DNA of 64,000 nucleotides from Epiperipatus broadwayi (Eukaryota; Onychophora; Udeonychophora; Euonychophora; Peripatidae), in NCBI GenBank assembly GCA_028023455.1, contig JAQFVV010000279.1, forward strand, positions 1,199,107 to 1,263,106, written 5' to 3'. A program made the translations under genes and the position numbers. Shown here in pieces: positions 1 through 13,300 of this stretch. Positions within the stretch are counted from its first letter, which is position 1; the number at the start of each line of letters is the position of its first letter. The notes below the pieces were generated by a model that searched no databases, had not been told where the DNA came from, and saw only the letters and a program-made list of their open reading frames with translations.

Positions 1-2105
1 GATATATGACCATCATAGTGATTTGGTGAAATACCCTTCTATATAACAACTTCAGTTAATAAACTGTGGTTTTGTTGTTGCTAAGCAAGGATTAATGTTC
101 AAACCTTATTTTTCTTCTAGTTCTCCTCAGCATGTAACTTACAAAGTAAAAAAAAAAAATCAATTTTTAAAAATCAAAAAAAAAAAAAAAATAAGGAAAA
201 TAATTGTTCATCCTGCTTTCAAAAGTTTTTTTTTTTAAAAAAAAAAACAGTCTTTTTCTGTTACATTCTCACAGAATACAATAATTAATGTGATATCACT
301 TTAAAAATCATTTATTTCAGCTAAGTTACATTCCATCTTTGCACATGAATTCTTTCATTGGTGAGAGGTGCATTATTTTGATCACTTTTAATAAGTGTGC
401 AAATTAGCAAAATAGATAACATTTTAAAAAAAAATTATATTCCAACTAAGCACATAAAAAATAGCATATAAATCCAGGTTTTAAATACTAAAGTCATTTA
501 TTTCAGGCATAATTGTATTCTGCACTATTATCCATTTTTTTTACTTTGTAATTAACTTATAGTAATTAAGATGTCAGGTTTTTAATATAAATTCAAATAT
601 TTGTTTGTTCAATATAACTTTCATTAAAAGATTTATGTCTTTTACAATAGATATATTTAAAAAAAAAATACTTCACTTTCAAGAATTAAAACATAATTTG
701 CTTCAAAGAGAAATATTTATTCCTTTAAAATATTACAATTCTTTTAAAATAATGTCAATAAAATATTAAAAAGAGTTAGTATGATGTATCTATAGCCTCA
801 TCTTCATTATCTTATATAATTAAAATGTAAATTATTTTTTAATTTTCTCCGATAATTTTTTTTTAATAATATTATTTGAAGTTTTAAAATTTATAAATAT
901 GGACACCTCCACTATATAACACATACTTCTAAATGATATATGCTAGCAATTCGGAAATATTTTGCAAAAACCAACAGATGATTTTATAAACATAGCACTG
1001 GATAAAATTGTGCTTCTATAACTCTTGGGTTTTTCATCTTGAATCTTCTCATACTAATAATAGATTTCTGTTCCATGGTTTACTAATGAAATTTAATTAA
1101 GCTTTCAAATAGTGACTGACAGGAAATCAGTTACTCACACATTATTTAGTTGTACTAAATGTTAATTTAATCATTTTGACTTTTGTAAAAAAAAATTATA
1201 TTAAAATTTAAAATACTTGACTATTAACAAATTGATACTATTTTTTTTTTTTAAAAATATAATTTAAAAAAAAAATAACCAACAATGATGAGAACTATAA
1301 TAATAGTAATCAATAATTTTAATTACACATAGTTTTTACACCTGCTTTAAAACAATTTTGATTGGCTGATACCTCAAATGATTGTAGGCTCATCTACATA
1401 TTTGTCAATTATGTCCTTTCAAAAATCAGAATTTAAATTATCAGCCATCATCATTTTTATTTAATAATATGAGAAACATTTAATTCTCAATTAATTTTAT
1501 AGTTATATTTAAACCAACCAAATATTATTAAAATTACATATTTTAATATTTTTTTACTAATTTAACAAACTTTAATTTAAATGTTTCCATTTTTTACTTT
1601 ACCTTTACTAATTTAAAATACCTTTAAAAATGTTTTATATTTTTTTATCATGTGCAAATGCCTCAATTTTAGTAACAGTTTTAGAAAATAATTAAAAACT
1701 TTCTTTGAAAAACTTTAAAAGCATCACACATATCAATTAGGTGATCTACTTTTTGAGACATATGTAACAATTTTCTGAAGGGACTGTCTGCAAACAAAGA
1801 AATAAACATTTAATTAAAAAAACCATTATATTAAAGAAAATATTAAATGCAATAATAAAAATTTAAAATAATAAATTTTGACATTTTATAACATTACTAA
1901 AATTAAAACATTTTGGTACACTATAGGAATCAAAACTTTAATAAATAATTTTGTATAGTTTATACTTAATTTAGAACATAAATTTATCAACTTTTTCAAC
2001 TACTAAACATTATATTATAAATTAATGTTATTTTAAAGCTTATTTAACAAGATATTAAATACATGTTTAAATATAACTAAGACCAATCAACCCAACCACA
2101 CAATA
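1..2105. other. AT-rich non-coding DNA
   Basis: No open frame, RNA gene or element end can be recognised here. The stretch is AT-rich and carries several runs where a T tract passes directly into an A tract (for example around 226-246 and 1240-1270). It may be old, unrecognisable repeat sequence or host intergenic or intronic DNA. Confidence 0.7.
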
Positions 2106-2109
2106 TTAA

Positions 2110-2363
<254 letters not shown>

Positions 2364-2648
2364 GTTTCTTACGGCCTTTATTGTGTCAAAAGAATACACC
2401 ATTAGTGGTTATATATAATATCCTGGGTTATCCATTCTGCCAAATGTAATAACACAATTTTCATGTGTATCCTAAGTTAATTTATAATCTTTAATTTTCC
2501 AAATTACAATGTTCAAACTGATGTTACTGGTCCTATGATTCTTTTAAATGTGTCCTATTCCCAATATTCACCGATGTTGCAAGATTTCAGGTTTTCAAAA
2601 ATAAAAAAAACACTATACCGGTTCCTAGAAGTTTTATCATTTTTGTTA

Positions 2649-2888
2649 CTATAACATTGATCTAATCTTAAGTAATGACCAGGTTGCTGCATAAATGTCA
2701 GGTCTGGAGAGTATCTTAACCATTCTCTGTATCATTGCAAGTTTATTTGAAAAAGTAGCTGGATGCCTCCAGGAATTGTTACCAATTAGGAAGGTGCATC
2801 TTGTATACCAGTATGCATATAACACAAAGGTTTCTGTCCTGACACTCAGTGTTAATCCCTCTCTAAATGCAGATATTAATTGATGCAT
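2649..2888 (-). pseudogene. LINE ORF2 C-terminal fragment
   Basis: A 79-codon open piece downstream of the RT fragments of the minus-strand LINE, with cysteine, histidine and tryptophan residues but no motif I can assign. Its position suggests the C-terminal region of ORF2. No catalytic function is expected, and an accidental open frame is possible. Confidence 0.4.
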
Positions 2889-3386
2889 TGTTACATTAGT
2901 CTTCTTGTAATTACTTGTTATCAGATTTCTTATCTGCCTAAGTCCCTCACAGTGATATATCAGATGTGATAGGGTTTTCTCAGCTCAATGGCATAACCCA
3001 CAAAAGAGATCAATTGATGTATACAATCCTTTATGGGAAAAAATGTAGTAGGTAATGCAGATAAGTTAAGTTTTATCAGAAATTGAAAAACTTTGGTTCT
3101 AATGCCCATCTTTTATACCTTTTAACCAGTTTTTTTATTATTTTTAATTCCCAGTATTAGTTTCAAAACAATTGTGTTATTATCTTCATTTATTAGTTCA
3201 TAAATTTCCCAGTATTTGTACTTATTAATAAATTGCTCTGGGATTTTTGATTCTATTTTACACTGATATATTAATTGTTCAAAATATGATAATTTTTGGT
3301 GGTGGTTTATCAGTTAGAATGATCTCTATGAGCTGCTTAATTTTTAGAAATTGTTTAACAATATAAATTATATTGTTCCTCATTCT

Positions 3387-4436
3387 CTATTTGTCAAAAA
3401 TACCGATATCATGTAACCCCAAAACATTTTTATTCAGTGGTTGACATAGTTTTGCCATTGATATTGCCACAACTTTGCTTGACCATAGTAGCTGATTGCA
3501 AATGGTCATAATTTTAGAGATAAAAGCCTTTGAGAAAACAACCACTGACATAAAGTGATCTATCTTAGTCATCATAAAACTATTAATTAATTGAATCTTA
3601 GAATATACTGACATATAGGTATTGGCTAGAGAGTCTGCTATTTGCTGAATTTCATTTTTCAATTTGTTCTGCAAATGACATCTCATGTCACTAGTCCCCA
3701 GATGGAATGGAAACCCAAGGAATGAGCCTGGCTTTTCCTGGAAAATGGATATACATGGCCTACCCATGAATATGGTCCATGCTGCTGTTTTTTTCTGGAT
3801 TAAAACATAGTTTAAATTCCTTTGAGTATTCTTCTAAAATCATCTGTAATTTTGGTATCTGCTTTTTTGATGTCAGGAAAACTGTAATATCATCCATGTA
3901 TTCAATGCAGGTCAATTTTTGACCTGTTTCTGGGATCTCCATTCCCTCAAATGCCTGTTGTAGTCAAACAAGAAGGGAATTTATATATAAAATGAATAAG
4001 TTGGCACTATGTGGGGACCCCTGTGAAAGTGATTTAGTTGGTGTGAAAGCTAGAAAATTCATGTTATTTAGGGTAATGTGAAGTTCATGATTTAAGAGTA
4101 AATTTGTTATAACATATATATGTGATTTTGGCATTTCAGGGTCAGTCAATAATTTCAACAGTATACATGTATCAACATTGTCAAAAGCTGAAGCAATATC
4201 CAGCTGTACAATAATTGGGCCGTATCTTTTCTTTTCTCTAACTGATGTCAAAATAGCCTTAAATAACATAGCAGCTTTTGTGGGCGATGAATGTTTTTTT
4301 TTTTTTTTTTTTTTTTTGCAAATTGAGCTGGAGAAATCATTGGCAAAATAAATGGTTCTATTTTATCTTTAATTAATTTCTCTAAAATCTTTATGGGCAA
4401 TGGACTCATTGATATTGGCCTTATATTTGATAACAA
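3387..4436 (-). pseudogene. LINE reverse transcriptase fragments
   Basis: Three adjacent broken frames give the ordered RT blocks of a non-LTR element. Block NIRPISM (4248-4436) matches the N/Y-RPIS block. QLDIASAFDNVD holds the first catalytic aspartate and SQGSPHSANLF is the QG-P block (3964-4269). EYMDDITVFL is the catalytic YMDD box (3760-3942). The thumb/connection region (3387-3767) ends in LGLHDI, like L1/Tx1 elements. Stops and frame changes separate the blocks, and a run of lysine codons from a homopolymer interrupts the first. The role was target-primed reverse transcription of the element's own RNA. Confidence 0.85.
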
Positions 4437-5247
4437 AGGGATGGGCTTCTTTTTTTATTAAATGTCACCATCACAATCATATTAACTCCCTCCATTGTTA
4501 TTATACCCTGCGATAAATAATTTTCCAGCTGGCACAGGCATTTGCTAATCAGCATGTCAAGATATTTTAATAAGAACAGTGGAATTCCAGTGCTTCCTGG
4601 GTGACAGTTGTTTTGCATTTCATTCATTATCATTATAAAATCATTTATTGCATAAGGTGATTCAATATCTGCCATTCCAAATACATTTGGTTGGTATTAT
4701 ATCAATTTTCATGGTCCCAGCTTAACTTTAAAATAGCTAAGAATTGGTAAGATCATATTATTTCCAGTAAATGTTTCATTGTTGATTTTAATTGCTAATG
4801 GCACTTTGATTTCTGGTCCCCTCCCTAATGCTCATCTAATGTATTGCTGAGTCCATGTGTGTTGATGCATTATGCATATTCTACTTTTTTATTTTTTAAA
4901 TAGCACTTTAATATTTCACATGCCTTGTTATAAGCATTTGTTAGTATATGTATATGTCTCTGTGTGTGATGAGTAGGGGTTATCACTATAAGAATTTTAT
5001 GAATTTGTTGTGCAAGCTTCAGCAATCCTGAGGGAGGTAGCTGATTTTTCACTATATGATTAGTGTTAAGTGACAAGATATTAATGTAACCCTAATATTG
5101 CTGTATTGGGTTAAAGGCCATTGAAGGAATCTTATTCCACATAATATAAGTCTCTGAAAAAATAAATTCAGGTGTTAAAGTTGGAATAAACATTCTTATT
5201 GTTCTAGTTAATGGCAGTCTAGAGACTTATATATTACTGAGGTCAAT

Positions 5248-5556
5248 TTATATGAACTGAGCTGAGTGATCAGAAATTGATGATGGGATTAACTTTATGC
5301 TAATTAGATGATGAAACACTGGAGAGTAAAAACAAAGATCTATTAATGTTGAAAATCGGCCATTATGAAATGAAACAGCATCTTCAGATGAGAAACCCCT
5401 TGCACTCATCAATGGAACTGATAATTTAATTATCCACTTATTTACAAACTCATCATATGTTACATTGCAGTCTACAATCAAAATTGTTGGATTAGCTGTA
5501 CATCTCAATGTTGAATTAATTGTGGCAATTATTATATTTATTTTATGTTTTTGCAA
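5248..5556 (-). pseudogene. LINE endonuclease C-terminal fragment
   Basis: A 102-codon piece has ILIVDCN in place of the GDFN motif, then IDLCF and ISDHSAQFI, which correspond to the D-x-x and SDH blocks of apurinic/apyrimidinic-type endonucleases of LINEs. These blocks follow the expected order upstream of the RT. The glycine-aspartate of GDFN is degraded and the frame is truncated, so it is not functional. Confidence 0.75.
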
Positions 5557-6153
5557 TGTTATATAAACAAAGATTACATTTATTTTAATTATTTTGTGAA
5601 ATAAAGTAATAATTAATGGATTTGCATCAATGTATATGATTTTAGTCTCTTCCTATCTTTCTTTTCTGTTCAATATTACCCTGAGTAACTTGCTGCATAT
5701 TTGGCATTATTGTCTGAGTAATCTCAAAATTTGTATTGTTTCTAGTTCTTTGTTTTTTTAGTTAATTCCAGTTCTTTGTCCAAATTCATAATTCTATTGT
5801 CTTCAAAATATTGCTTCCCATCAACATTTGTTTTTGGTGTATGTTTGTCTATATTTTTTTCTAAAGCTATAACCGCATGCACTTGTATATCATTCCTTTT
5901 TTTTTTTTTACTTTTGTAATATTTATCTTAAGGCACACTTTTTCCTCCAACCTTAATGAAGAATCTAGAATCTCACCAATATTACTATTATCATTATTTA
6001 CATCTACAGTTTCACTTTCTTGCTTATCTGTATTCATATGTGTTTGCATATAATTTTTTTTTCCTTTCCACTTTGTTGAGTTACCACATCAGATATCAGT
6101 ATTTGCTTTATATCACTTTGTTTGTAGCTTGTTTTTTTTTTTTCATGTCTTTC

Positions 6154-7040
6154 TTATGATAAATCAAATCTTTTAATATTTTCATTCTTTGGCCAGTCTA
6201 TAATCAAATAGCTTCTTTCTTTACAGCCAAAACATTGTGGCTTTAACTGTTTAATGTTTAGATATACCACTGCTCCCTGATGCATAATTTGTCTTGTAAT
6301 TTCTTTTGGCTTAATATTTTGGTGCATCTTTATCTTAAAATTACAACAGTTGGTGTATATAAGTGTGGGTGTATCATTGCACAAGATTTGTTTAATGTAT
6401 ATGACATGTCCAACTAGTTGGAACATACTTTTGAAATCATAAAAGCTAAACCAAAAATATGCATTTTTAATGATTCCTGATCAAAAATTTTGGAGATTTT
6501 TATCTACAACAATTATTACGTTTCCACCCATTGTTTTATTTGTGATTTGAATCTCATTTTTTGATTTTCATTGAAAAATTGTATATCTCTGTATCACAAG
6601 TTTGTATATTCACCTATTTCTGATACTGAGTCCCATAAGTGAATCTTCTGTTAGTTTTTGATATAATAACTCTTTGTGAAATTTATATAAAGTTAGATTT
6701 CTGTCTGTAATTGCGAGCACTAACGATCTATTAGAAAATATTTTTTTAATGGAGTCAAATAACTTGTTCGGTACTGAATGTTGATTTTTTGAATTTCTTC
6801 TTCTATCCAACTATCTTTAGTTTGTTCTGTTAGATGATTAGGTGTCTCATCTTCATTTTCTAAACTTAGTTCAAAAATGTGTAATGAATTGGCTTTCCTA
6901 AATCTGCTTATTTGTCTTTCCCCTCTGTTTTTTTGTTCTCTTGCTGTATAATATTTTCTAATATTGCTTTTTGTGGTTTCATAGCAGCAATATTTGCATA
7001 ATATTTTTTTCCTTACTGACTTCTGCAACTGATTTGACAT
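6154..7040 (-). pseudogene. LINE ORF1-like zinc-knuckle remnant
   Basis: Broken minus-strand frames upstream of the endonuclease. The piece at 6154-6426 has GAVVYLN, then QCFGCKERSYLIIDWPKN, a CCHC zinc knuckle in which the His and last Cys are mutated (Tyr and Trp). The surrounding pattern matches ORF1 of Tx1-like elements, an RNA-binding protein. The piece at 6720-7040 starts with a Cys-x2-Cys motif (LCKYCCYETTKSNIRKYY) like a degraded C2H2 finger, followed by a charged stretch. Both would belong to a nucleic-acid-binding ORF1. The link to the downstream ORF2 rests on order and orientation. Confidence 0.6.
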
Positions 7041-7267
7041 CTGTATTGGTATTTATTTTACTAATAACGCAATTGTTATCTGCAGAAGCCATTTCAACAA
7101 GATGACTAGATTTTTTTAAGGACAAAATAATCATAAAAAAACTTACTTTGTTAACAGCATCTTTTGTTATAATCCGGAATTGTTTATACTTTTCAAAATT
7201 ATAAGATTTTTAAACTAATAATTAGATTTTGTTTGCCTTTAATGAATTACATTCAAGAGCTTTTGTA

Positions 7268-7422
<155 letters not shown>

Positions 7423-7446
7423 TATTTATTTAAGGGTAAGATTATT

Positions 7447-8067
7447 ATGCATTATTCTTTATTATCTCAGAAAGCTTTAAGAATGCTTAGATTTTGCAAA
7501 TTTTTTGGGCTTCAACAATATAACCCTGTTGTTAATAGTTTTCAGCGTACTTTAGATTGTGTTCTTTGTAATGTACCAATAGTTAGTAATTTTCACTTTG
7601 TCTCTGTTTCTTTTCTAATTGATGTTCATCATCCACCTATCAAATTTTATATTAAGATATGTTATTCTAAAATTACTTGTTCTAATGTTGTGAAAAGGGA
7701 TTATGGGAGGGTTAATTATGTTGATCTTTGTAGAAAATTTTCTGAAGTTGATTGGAATAATATGTACTCAATTAATGATGTGAATTTTTGCTTGGATTAT
7801 TTTTTGCAAATTTTTAATGGTTTTATTGATGTATATATTCCTAATAAATTATCATTTAACAAAGGTTATCCTCTGTGGTTTTCATTTACTCTTATTAAGA
7901 TTATTAAAAGGAAATCTTACCATCATAGACTCTATTTTAAGACACAGAATATAATTTATTATAATAATTTTATCAATTTTAGAAGATTGGATAAATATAT
8001 CTATAAACGAGATTTACAAGAGTATATAAAACAAATTGAAATTAATATTTCTTCTAATCTTAGATAA
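7447..8067 (+). pseudogene. LINE endonuclease C-terminus and linker
   Basis: Residues ~20-75 carry RTLDCVLCN and DVHHPPIKFYI, the C-terminal blocks of an apurinic-type LINE endonuclease (SDHxP-like). They are followed by a tryptophan- and lysine-rich linker (PLWFSFTLIKIIKRK) typical of the EN-RT connector in jockey-like elements. The N-terminal endonuclease blocks, including GDFN, are absent because the copy is 5' truncated. An in-frame stop ends the frame before the RT. Confidence 0.8.
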
Positions 8068-8094
8068 TTCTGGAATTTTGTTACTAATTCAGGC

Positions 8095-9722
8095 TTGGGT
8101 AAGAAAAAGGTTCAAATGACTCACGGTTCTGCATTAAATGCAGATGATTTTTCTAAACATTTTGCAGAGTTATACTTTTCACAACATGGGATTGATTCTA
8201 AAATTACATTTCCTGGCAATTTGTCTAGTGCTAAATGTACAATTGATCATATCTCTAGGGAAGATGTTATTGTAGCTATTAGGAGGCTTAAGACTCACTC
8301 TAGTTAAGGATGTGATAATATTCCTTCTTTTATTTATAAGGGGCTAGCCGAATTTATTGAAGTACCTCTTGCCTTTGTTTTTAATCTGTCTCTTAATTCT
8401 TGTACTTTTCCTAGTGTTTTGAAATGTGCTAAAATGGTTCCAATCTTCAAAAATGGTGATCAAGATTGTGTTTCTAATTATAGACCAATTTCTGTTTTGC
8501 ATACCATTGCAAGAATTTTTGAGAGATGTATTTATAATAAAATTATTTCAGATGTGGGTAAGATAATTTCTTATTCTCAACATGGTTTTAGTCCTAATAG
8601 ATCAATTGATAGTAATCTACTGACAATTTATGATCATATAGCTCATGCTATTGAAGATCGTCAAAGACTAGATGTTATTTATTTTGATTTGTCAAAAGCC
8701 TTTGATAAAGTTGATCACAGTTTCTTACTTCATAAATTACATAAAATAGGTTTCTCTAATAAACTTGTATATTGGTTTCAATCATTTCCATGTAGTCGTA
8801 CAGCATATATTAAATTCAATAATAAAGTTTCATTTAATTTAAATGCAATTTAGGTGTTCCACAGGGTAGTATTTTAGCACCCATGCTGTTTAATGTTTAT
8901 GTTAATGATCTTAATGATTGTTTGAGATATTCTTTTCTGTTAAGCTATGCTGATGACTGTAAGATTTTTAGAAGAATTGTATCAGTGAACAATTATGTTC
9001 TCCTTCAGAAGGATATTGATAACTTTAGTGCTTGGTGTCAGTCAAATAATATGACAGTTAATTTTGATAAATGTTCCTTTATTTCTTATTCCAAAAAATC
9101 TGAAGTTTTACAGTTTTATTATTATATCAATTCTCATAAAATTATTTTAGTTAAATGCCAAAAAGATCTTGGAATTATGTTTTCTTGTAATGGATTTTTT
9201 ACTCCTCATCTTGAAATGATTGTTGGTAAAGCTTTTAAGGTTATGGGTGCCATTCTTAGACATGGTTATCAATTCAGTAATTATACTAAACAGAAATTGT
9301 TTTTTTCATTGGTTCTTCCTATTATTGAATATGGTTCAATAAATTGGAACCCTAGTTATTTGCAAGGATGTAACTTGTTGCAGTCTATTTCAAAGAAGTT
9401 TTTCAAATATGTTTCTTGGGAGGGTAAAATGATTAATCTTTCATCTAGACGAAAGTATAGGGATTTGAAATATTTTTATAAAATTGTTAATAAACAGGTT
9501 ATTTTATCAGATATAGTTTCAACTATCTCAGTTAGGTCTTTGAGTTATGATACTAGGTCTACTTGTGTATATCAGATTCAAACATGCCGTTCTAATATTC
9601 TTAAATTTTCTCCTTTATTTAGGTTACCCTCTTTATACAATCAAATTGGGAGTAACGTTAATCTGTGTGACAGTGATTATAAGAAATTTTGTAATCTTGT
9701 TAAACTGAAATGTGAAGTTTGA
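8095..9722 (+). pseudogene. Jockey-like LINE reverse transcriptase, broken
   Basis: RT blocks in order: VPIFKNGDQDCVSNYRPIS (from ~8440), QHGFSPNRS, VIYFDLSKAFDKVDH (first catalytic Asp), then across a frameshift near 8851 GVPQGSILAPMLFNVYVND, SYADDCKIFR (catalytic YADD) and the thumb block SAWCQSNNMTVNFDKC. The C-terminal region ends at 9722. All catalytic aspartates are present, but a stop at about 8305 and the frameshift prevent one continuous product. Confidence 0.9.
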
Positions 9723-9870
9723 TTTTGTCTTTTAAATTTTACTTTATTATGTATACATTTATATTTTCATTTTATGTTATATGCTTTATTTTCACTTTTA
9801 TTGTACATGCAAGCTGTAATTGGCTTTATGCTGTTGTTTTGCACTTAAATAAATGAATTGAATTGAATTG

Positions 9871-10063
<193 letters not shown>

Positions 10064-10225
10064 TAACTTTTAAAATAGCTTTAAATATTTTTAAACCACT
10101 TACAAATTCTTAGAAACAAATTTTAATCTCTATAAACATTATTATGACAATTATAGTACTTAAATTTATCTTCATTTTTTTTAAGAAATTAGTGTTATTA
10201 GCACTTCTGCCCTAGTGAAAACGGT

Positions 10226-10230
<5 letters not shown>

Positions 10231-10273
<43 letters not shown>

Positions 10274-10295
10274 CAATATATATATATATATATAT

Positions 10296-10334
<39 letters not shown>
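10231..10334. repeat. (TA)n microsatellite, imperfect
   Basis: About 100 bp of alternating TA broken by short ATTATAATA segments. No element end is visible next to it. Confidence 0.95.
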
Positions 10335-10340
<6 letters not shown>

Positions 10341-13300
10341 CCTAATAAAATAAAATATATCGACTGATGCATTCGAATGATGACACATCCATTCTAACTC
10401 AATTTAATTTAATTTAAATATTCCATTTCTAAATTAATAAATAAATAACTATTACTTTGAGACTTTGATTAAATGAATATAGGTTTACAAATAAAAATGC
10501 AGACTATGCAAAGTGGTTGGTTAGTTATAAAAATTCAGCTGCAGAGATATGCAATTAAAAAAAAAAAGAAAACAATTAAAATCATAAAATAAATTATCAT
10601 CAGTAAAATAAATAACTTGGGGAAGAGAGAGAAACTGTAATAATTTCCTAATTAATAATTTAGAATAAAAATAACATTATACCCTTCATGACAACACATT
10701 ATCTGAGTTATGAGTGTTTGCACCTTTAAACAATAAGGATAACTTCTCATGTTTTTGTTAATGCTTTTTTAAAAAGATCTATTATATAAATTATTTGACA
10801 ATATGATCTGAAAATTTCTTCCTTATACCACAATTGAAATTTTTTTTTTTTTTTCACCATAACAATAATAAAAATAATATTTTTTCTTTTTTAATATATA
10901 AAATAAGAATAATAATTTTAGGTTTTTTTTTTTTTTTTAAAAAAAAAATCCACAATATTGTGCTGTGACAACGAACAACATTTTTTTAACCTATAAGAAA
11001 CATTCACTTCACTTAAAAGCTAATGTTTCCTCATATATCATAAAAACTACTATATTATTTAAATGGGTGATAAATATGATCAATAATGAACTGAATAATT
11101 ACATAAAATTTGCAATAATACAGCCTTTTTATCCAGGATTTCAGCTAGAATAATAAAAATACAAGGGTACTTTTTGTATCCTTCCATCATCCATGACCCA
11201 CAATAAATTAACTAAAACTAATTAATTCAATAATTTAACTAAAATTTAAGTGGACTAATGTGCATTTGGGGTTAATAACTTGGAAATAAATTCATTCTTA
11301 CAATGAAATATTGTTTAGTCTGAAGTTTGCAATTCCCATAAAATAACTACAATCAAAATGAAATGTTCAGATCTGCATAAATTTGTCCATCTTGTATATT
11401 AAAATTTTTAAAGTTTGAAATGATTTAGGACTCAAGAAAAATGTTTTGCAAATATTTTGTAAACACACTTATACTTGGCATATAAAAAAATAATTGAAAA
11501 TGAATATTGAAAAAGACTACAATTTATTACCAACACAGAACAAAACAAAATACACAAAATTATTAAATAATATAATATTGATACTACAAATACATTAAGG
11601 TGTCCTCCACCAGGGTATAAATTAAAATAATAAATTCCTATATGTTTGGAATCCAGCTAGTACACTGGAGTAATTACCTAAAACATGCAGCTTATTTACC
11701 ACTGCACAGATTTATATTTTTTGTAAACTTTCTATAAAATAAATCTCTAACCTTTAATTATATGGCTAACTAATTTTTGTATTACTGTTATGATATAAAA
11801 TAGACAAAAGTAATAGCATATTATTTGTGTAACCTAATAAACTGAGTTCAAATAGAATTATTTTAAAATATTAAAATTGTTACTAATAAAGTTAACCAAT
11901 TTACAGTTTATAATTAGACAAATTATGACTAAGTATGAGTCATTTATCAGAATTTCCACTCACCAATTTATGTATAACTTAATGTCCACATAAATTATGA
12001 TAAATATTTTAATTATCAATATCTTAATTCAAGCTAAGAATATTTCTTAACTATTGATAACACTAAAACATTGTGTTTGAATAGTCCCTTAATAAATAAG
12101 CATTTTAAAATATGCAGTTTTATATTAATTTTACTCCATTTGTTGGCTTGTGAACTACCAGCAATGCTCAGTAGCACAATACAGTTATTGATCCCAATTA
12201 CTAAAGCACTACTGATGATAAAGTGCACCGTGATGAACTAACCCCTCAAATCCATCATTTATCCTTGCCATAACTTTTAAACAGAGCACAATAATGTACA
12301 CCTTCTATGGTGGAAAGATATATTTAATTTCACATGAGGAATGCAAAAATAACAACTAATGTTTGCAGAGTAAAATATACACTAAAGCTTTTGGTGGTTT
12401 CTAGCCAATTTCTCAGGCATAAAAATGTAGTATTAAACTCTGTCTCAGCACATAAAGAAAAAAACCCACACAACAGATAAGCTTCTCTTGGGAATAAAAC
12501 ACATTAATTATACTAAATATTATGTATACTCTGAATCATCATCTTCATGGGACTTGATCACATGGACTACCAAACATACCATAGCACTATATCAAAACTA
12601 ATTCTCTCATGGAAAATAAAGTGTTTTGGGGAGAGCATCTCCATCCCACAAAACAAAATACATTATAAATATTAAAATATGCTAATATTAAACATATACC
12701 AACTCTACACTTAGGCAAGATAGAAAACATACTAATAATAAAAAAACCTATATTCAAATGTATACTTCAATCAAAACACACTAATAATAATAAACCTACA
12801 TTCAAATGTATACTTCAATCAATATCTGAAACCAATAAATTAAAATACACATGTCTCAGCCATGGATGACTGTACATAACATACAGAAAAGTATAACAGA
12901 TTTAATTTTAATCAAGGAATATTTGAGAGCAATGTATAGATTAAAAGCTTAAATTAAATAAAATGAACATATTATTAAAGACTAATTGTTACTAAATTAT
13001 TTAATTAATACAATATAAATTCTGTTGATTTTCAAAAAAAATATATTGTTATAGCATTTTTTTTTTATTAAATGGTTTCTTCTGATAAATTTAAAGTATT
13101 GTTTTACTCATTAAAAATATATAAAACATTTTTCTTTAAATACCTAGCAGGCAAAGTTCATTTTTTCCAGTTGCATGTAATAAATCAGATATATTTCATA
13201 GGTATCACTTCATATCAAATATAAACTTAACCCAAAGTAATGATAGTAAAACCTATACTTGTCATTGCAAGATCCTTAAAATATTATGTAATAAATATAA

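Larger units (their letters stand above)
2364..7110 (-). mobile_element. Decayed Tx1/L1-like non-LTR retrotransposon (LINE)
   Basis: Read on the minus strand, the pieces occur in LINE order: a zinc-knuckle ORF1-like region (about 7040-6154), an apurinic-type endonuclease piece (5556-5248), a reverse transcriptase (4436-3387) and a C-terminal tail (to 2649). The 3' end has AATAAA followed by a short A-rich tail and then (AAT)n. Frames are broken by many stops and shifts, so the copy is dead. The clade call rests on the zinc-knuckle ORF1, the YMDD catalytic box and the C-terminal pattern ending in LGLHDI, which resembles the GGLGLPDL-type motif of L1/Tx1 elements. The 5' limit is approximate and another related clade is possible. 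Confidence 0.75.
7430..9866 (+). mobile_element. 5'-truncated jockey-like LINE
   Basis: A 2.4-kb non-LTR retrotransposon on the plus strand. It starts inside the endonuclease domain and runs through a nearly complete RT to a short 3' UTR and a tail of repeated GAATT (9853-9870). RT blocks are easy to read and the coding part has only a few lesions: in-frame stops near 8065 and 8305 and a frameshift near 8851. This makes it younger than the neighbouring Tx1/L1-like copy. It lies between two (ATT)n arrays, which suggests insertion into, or seeding of, a microsatellite. Confidence 0.85.
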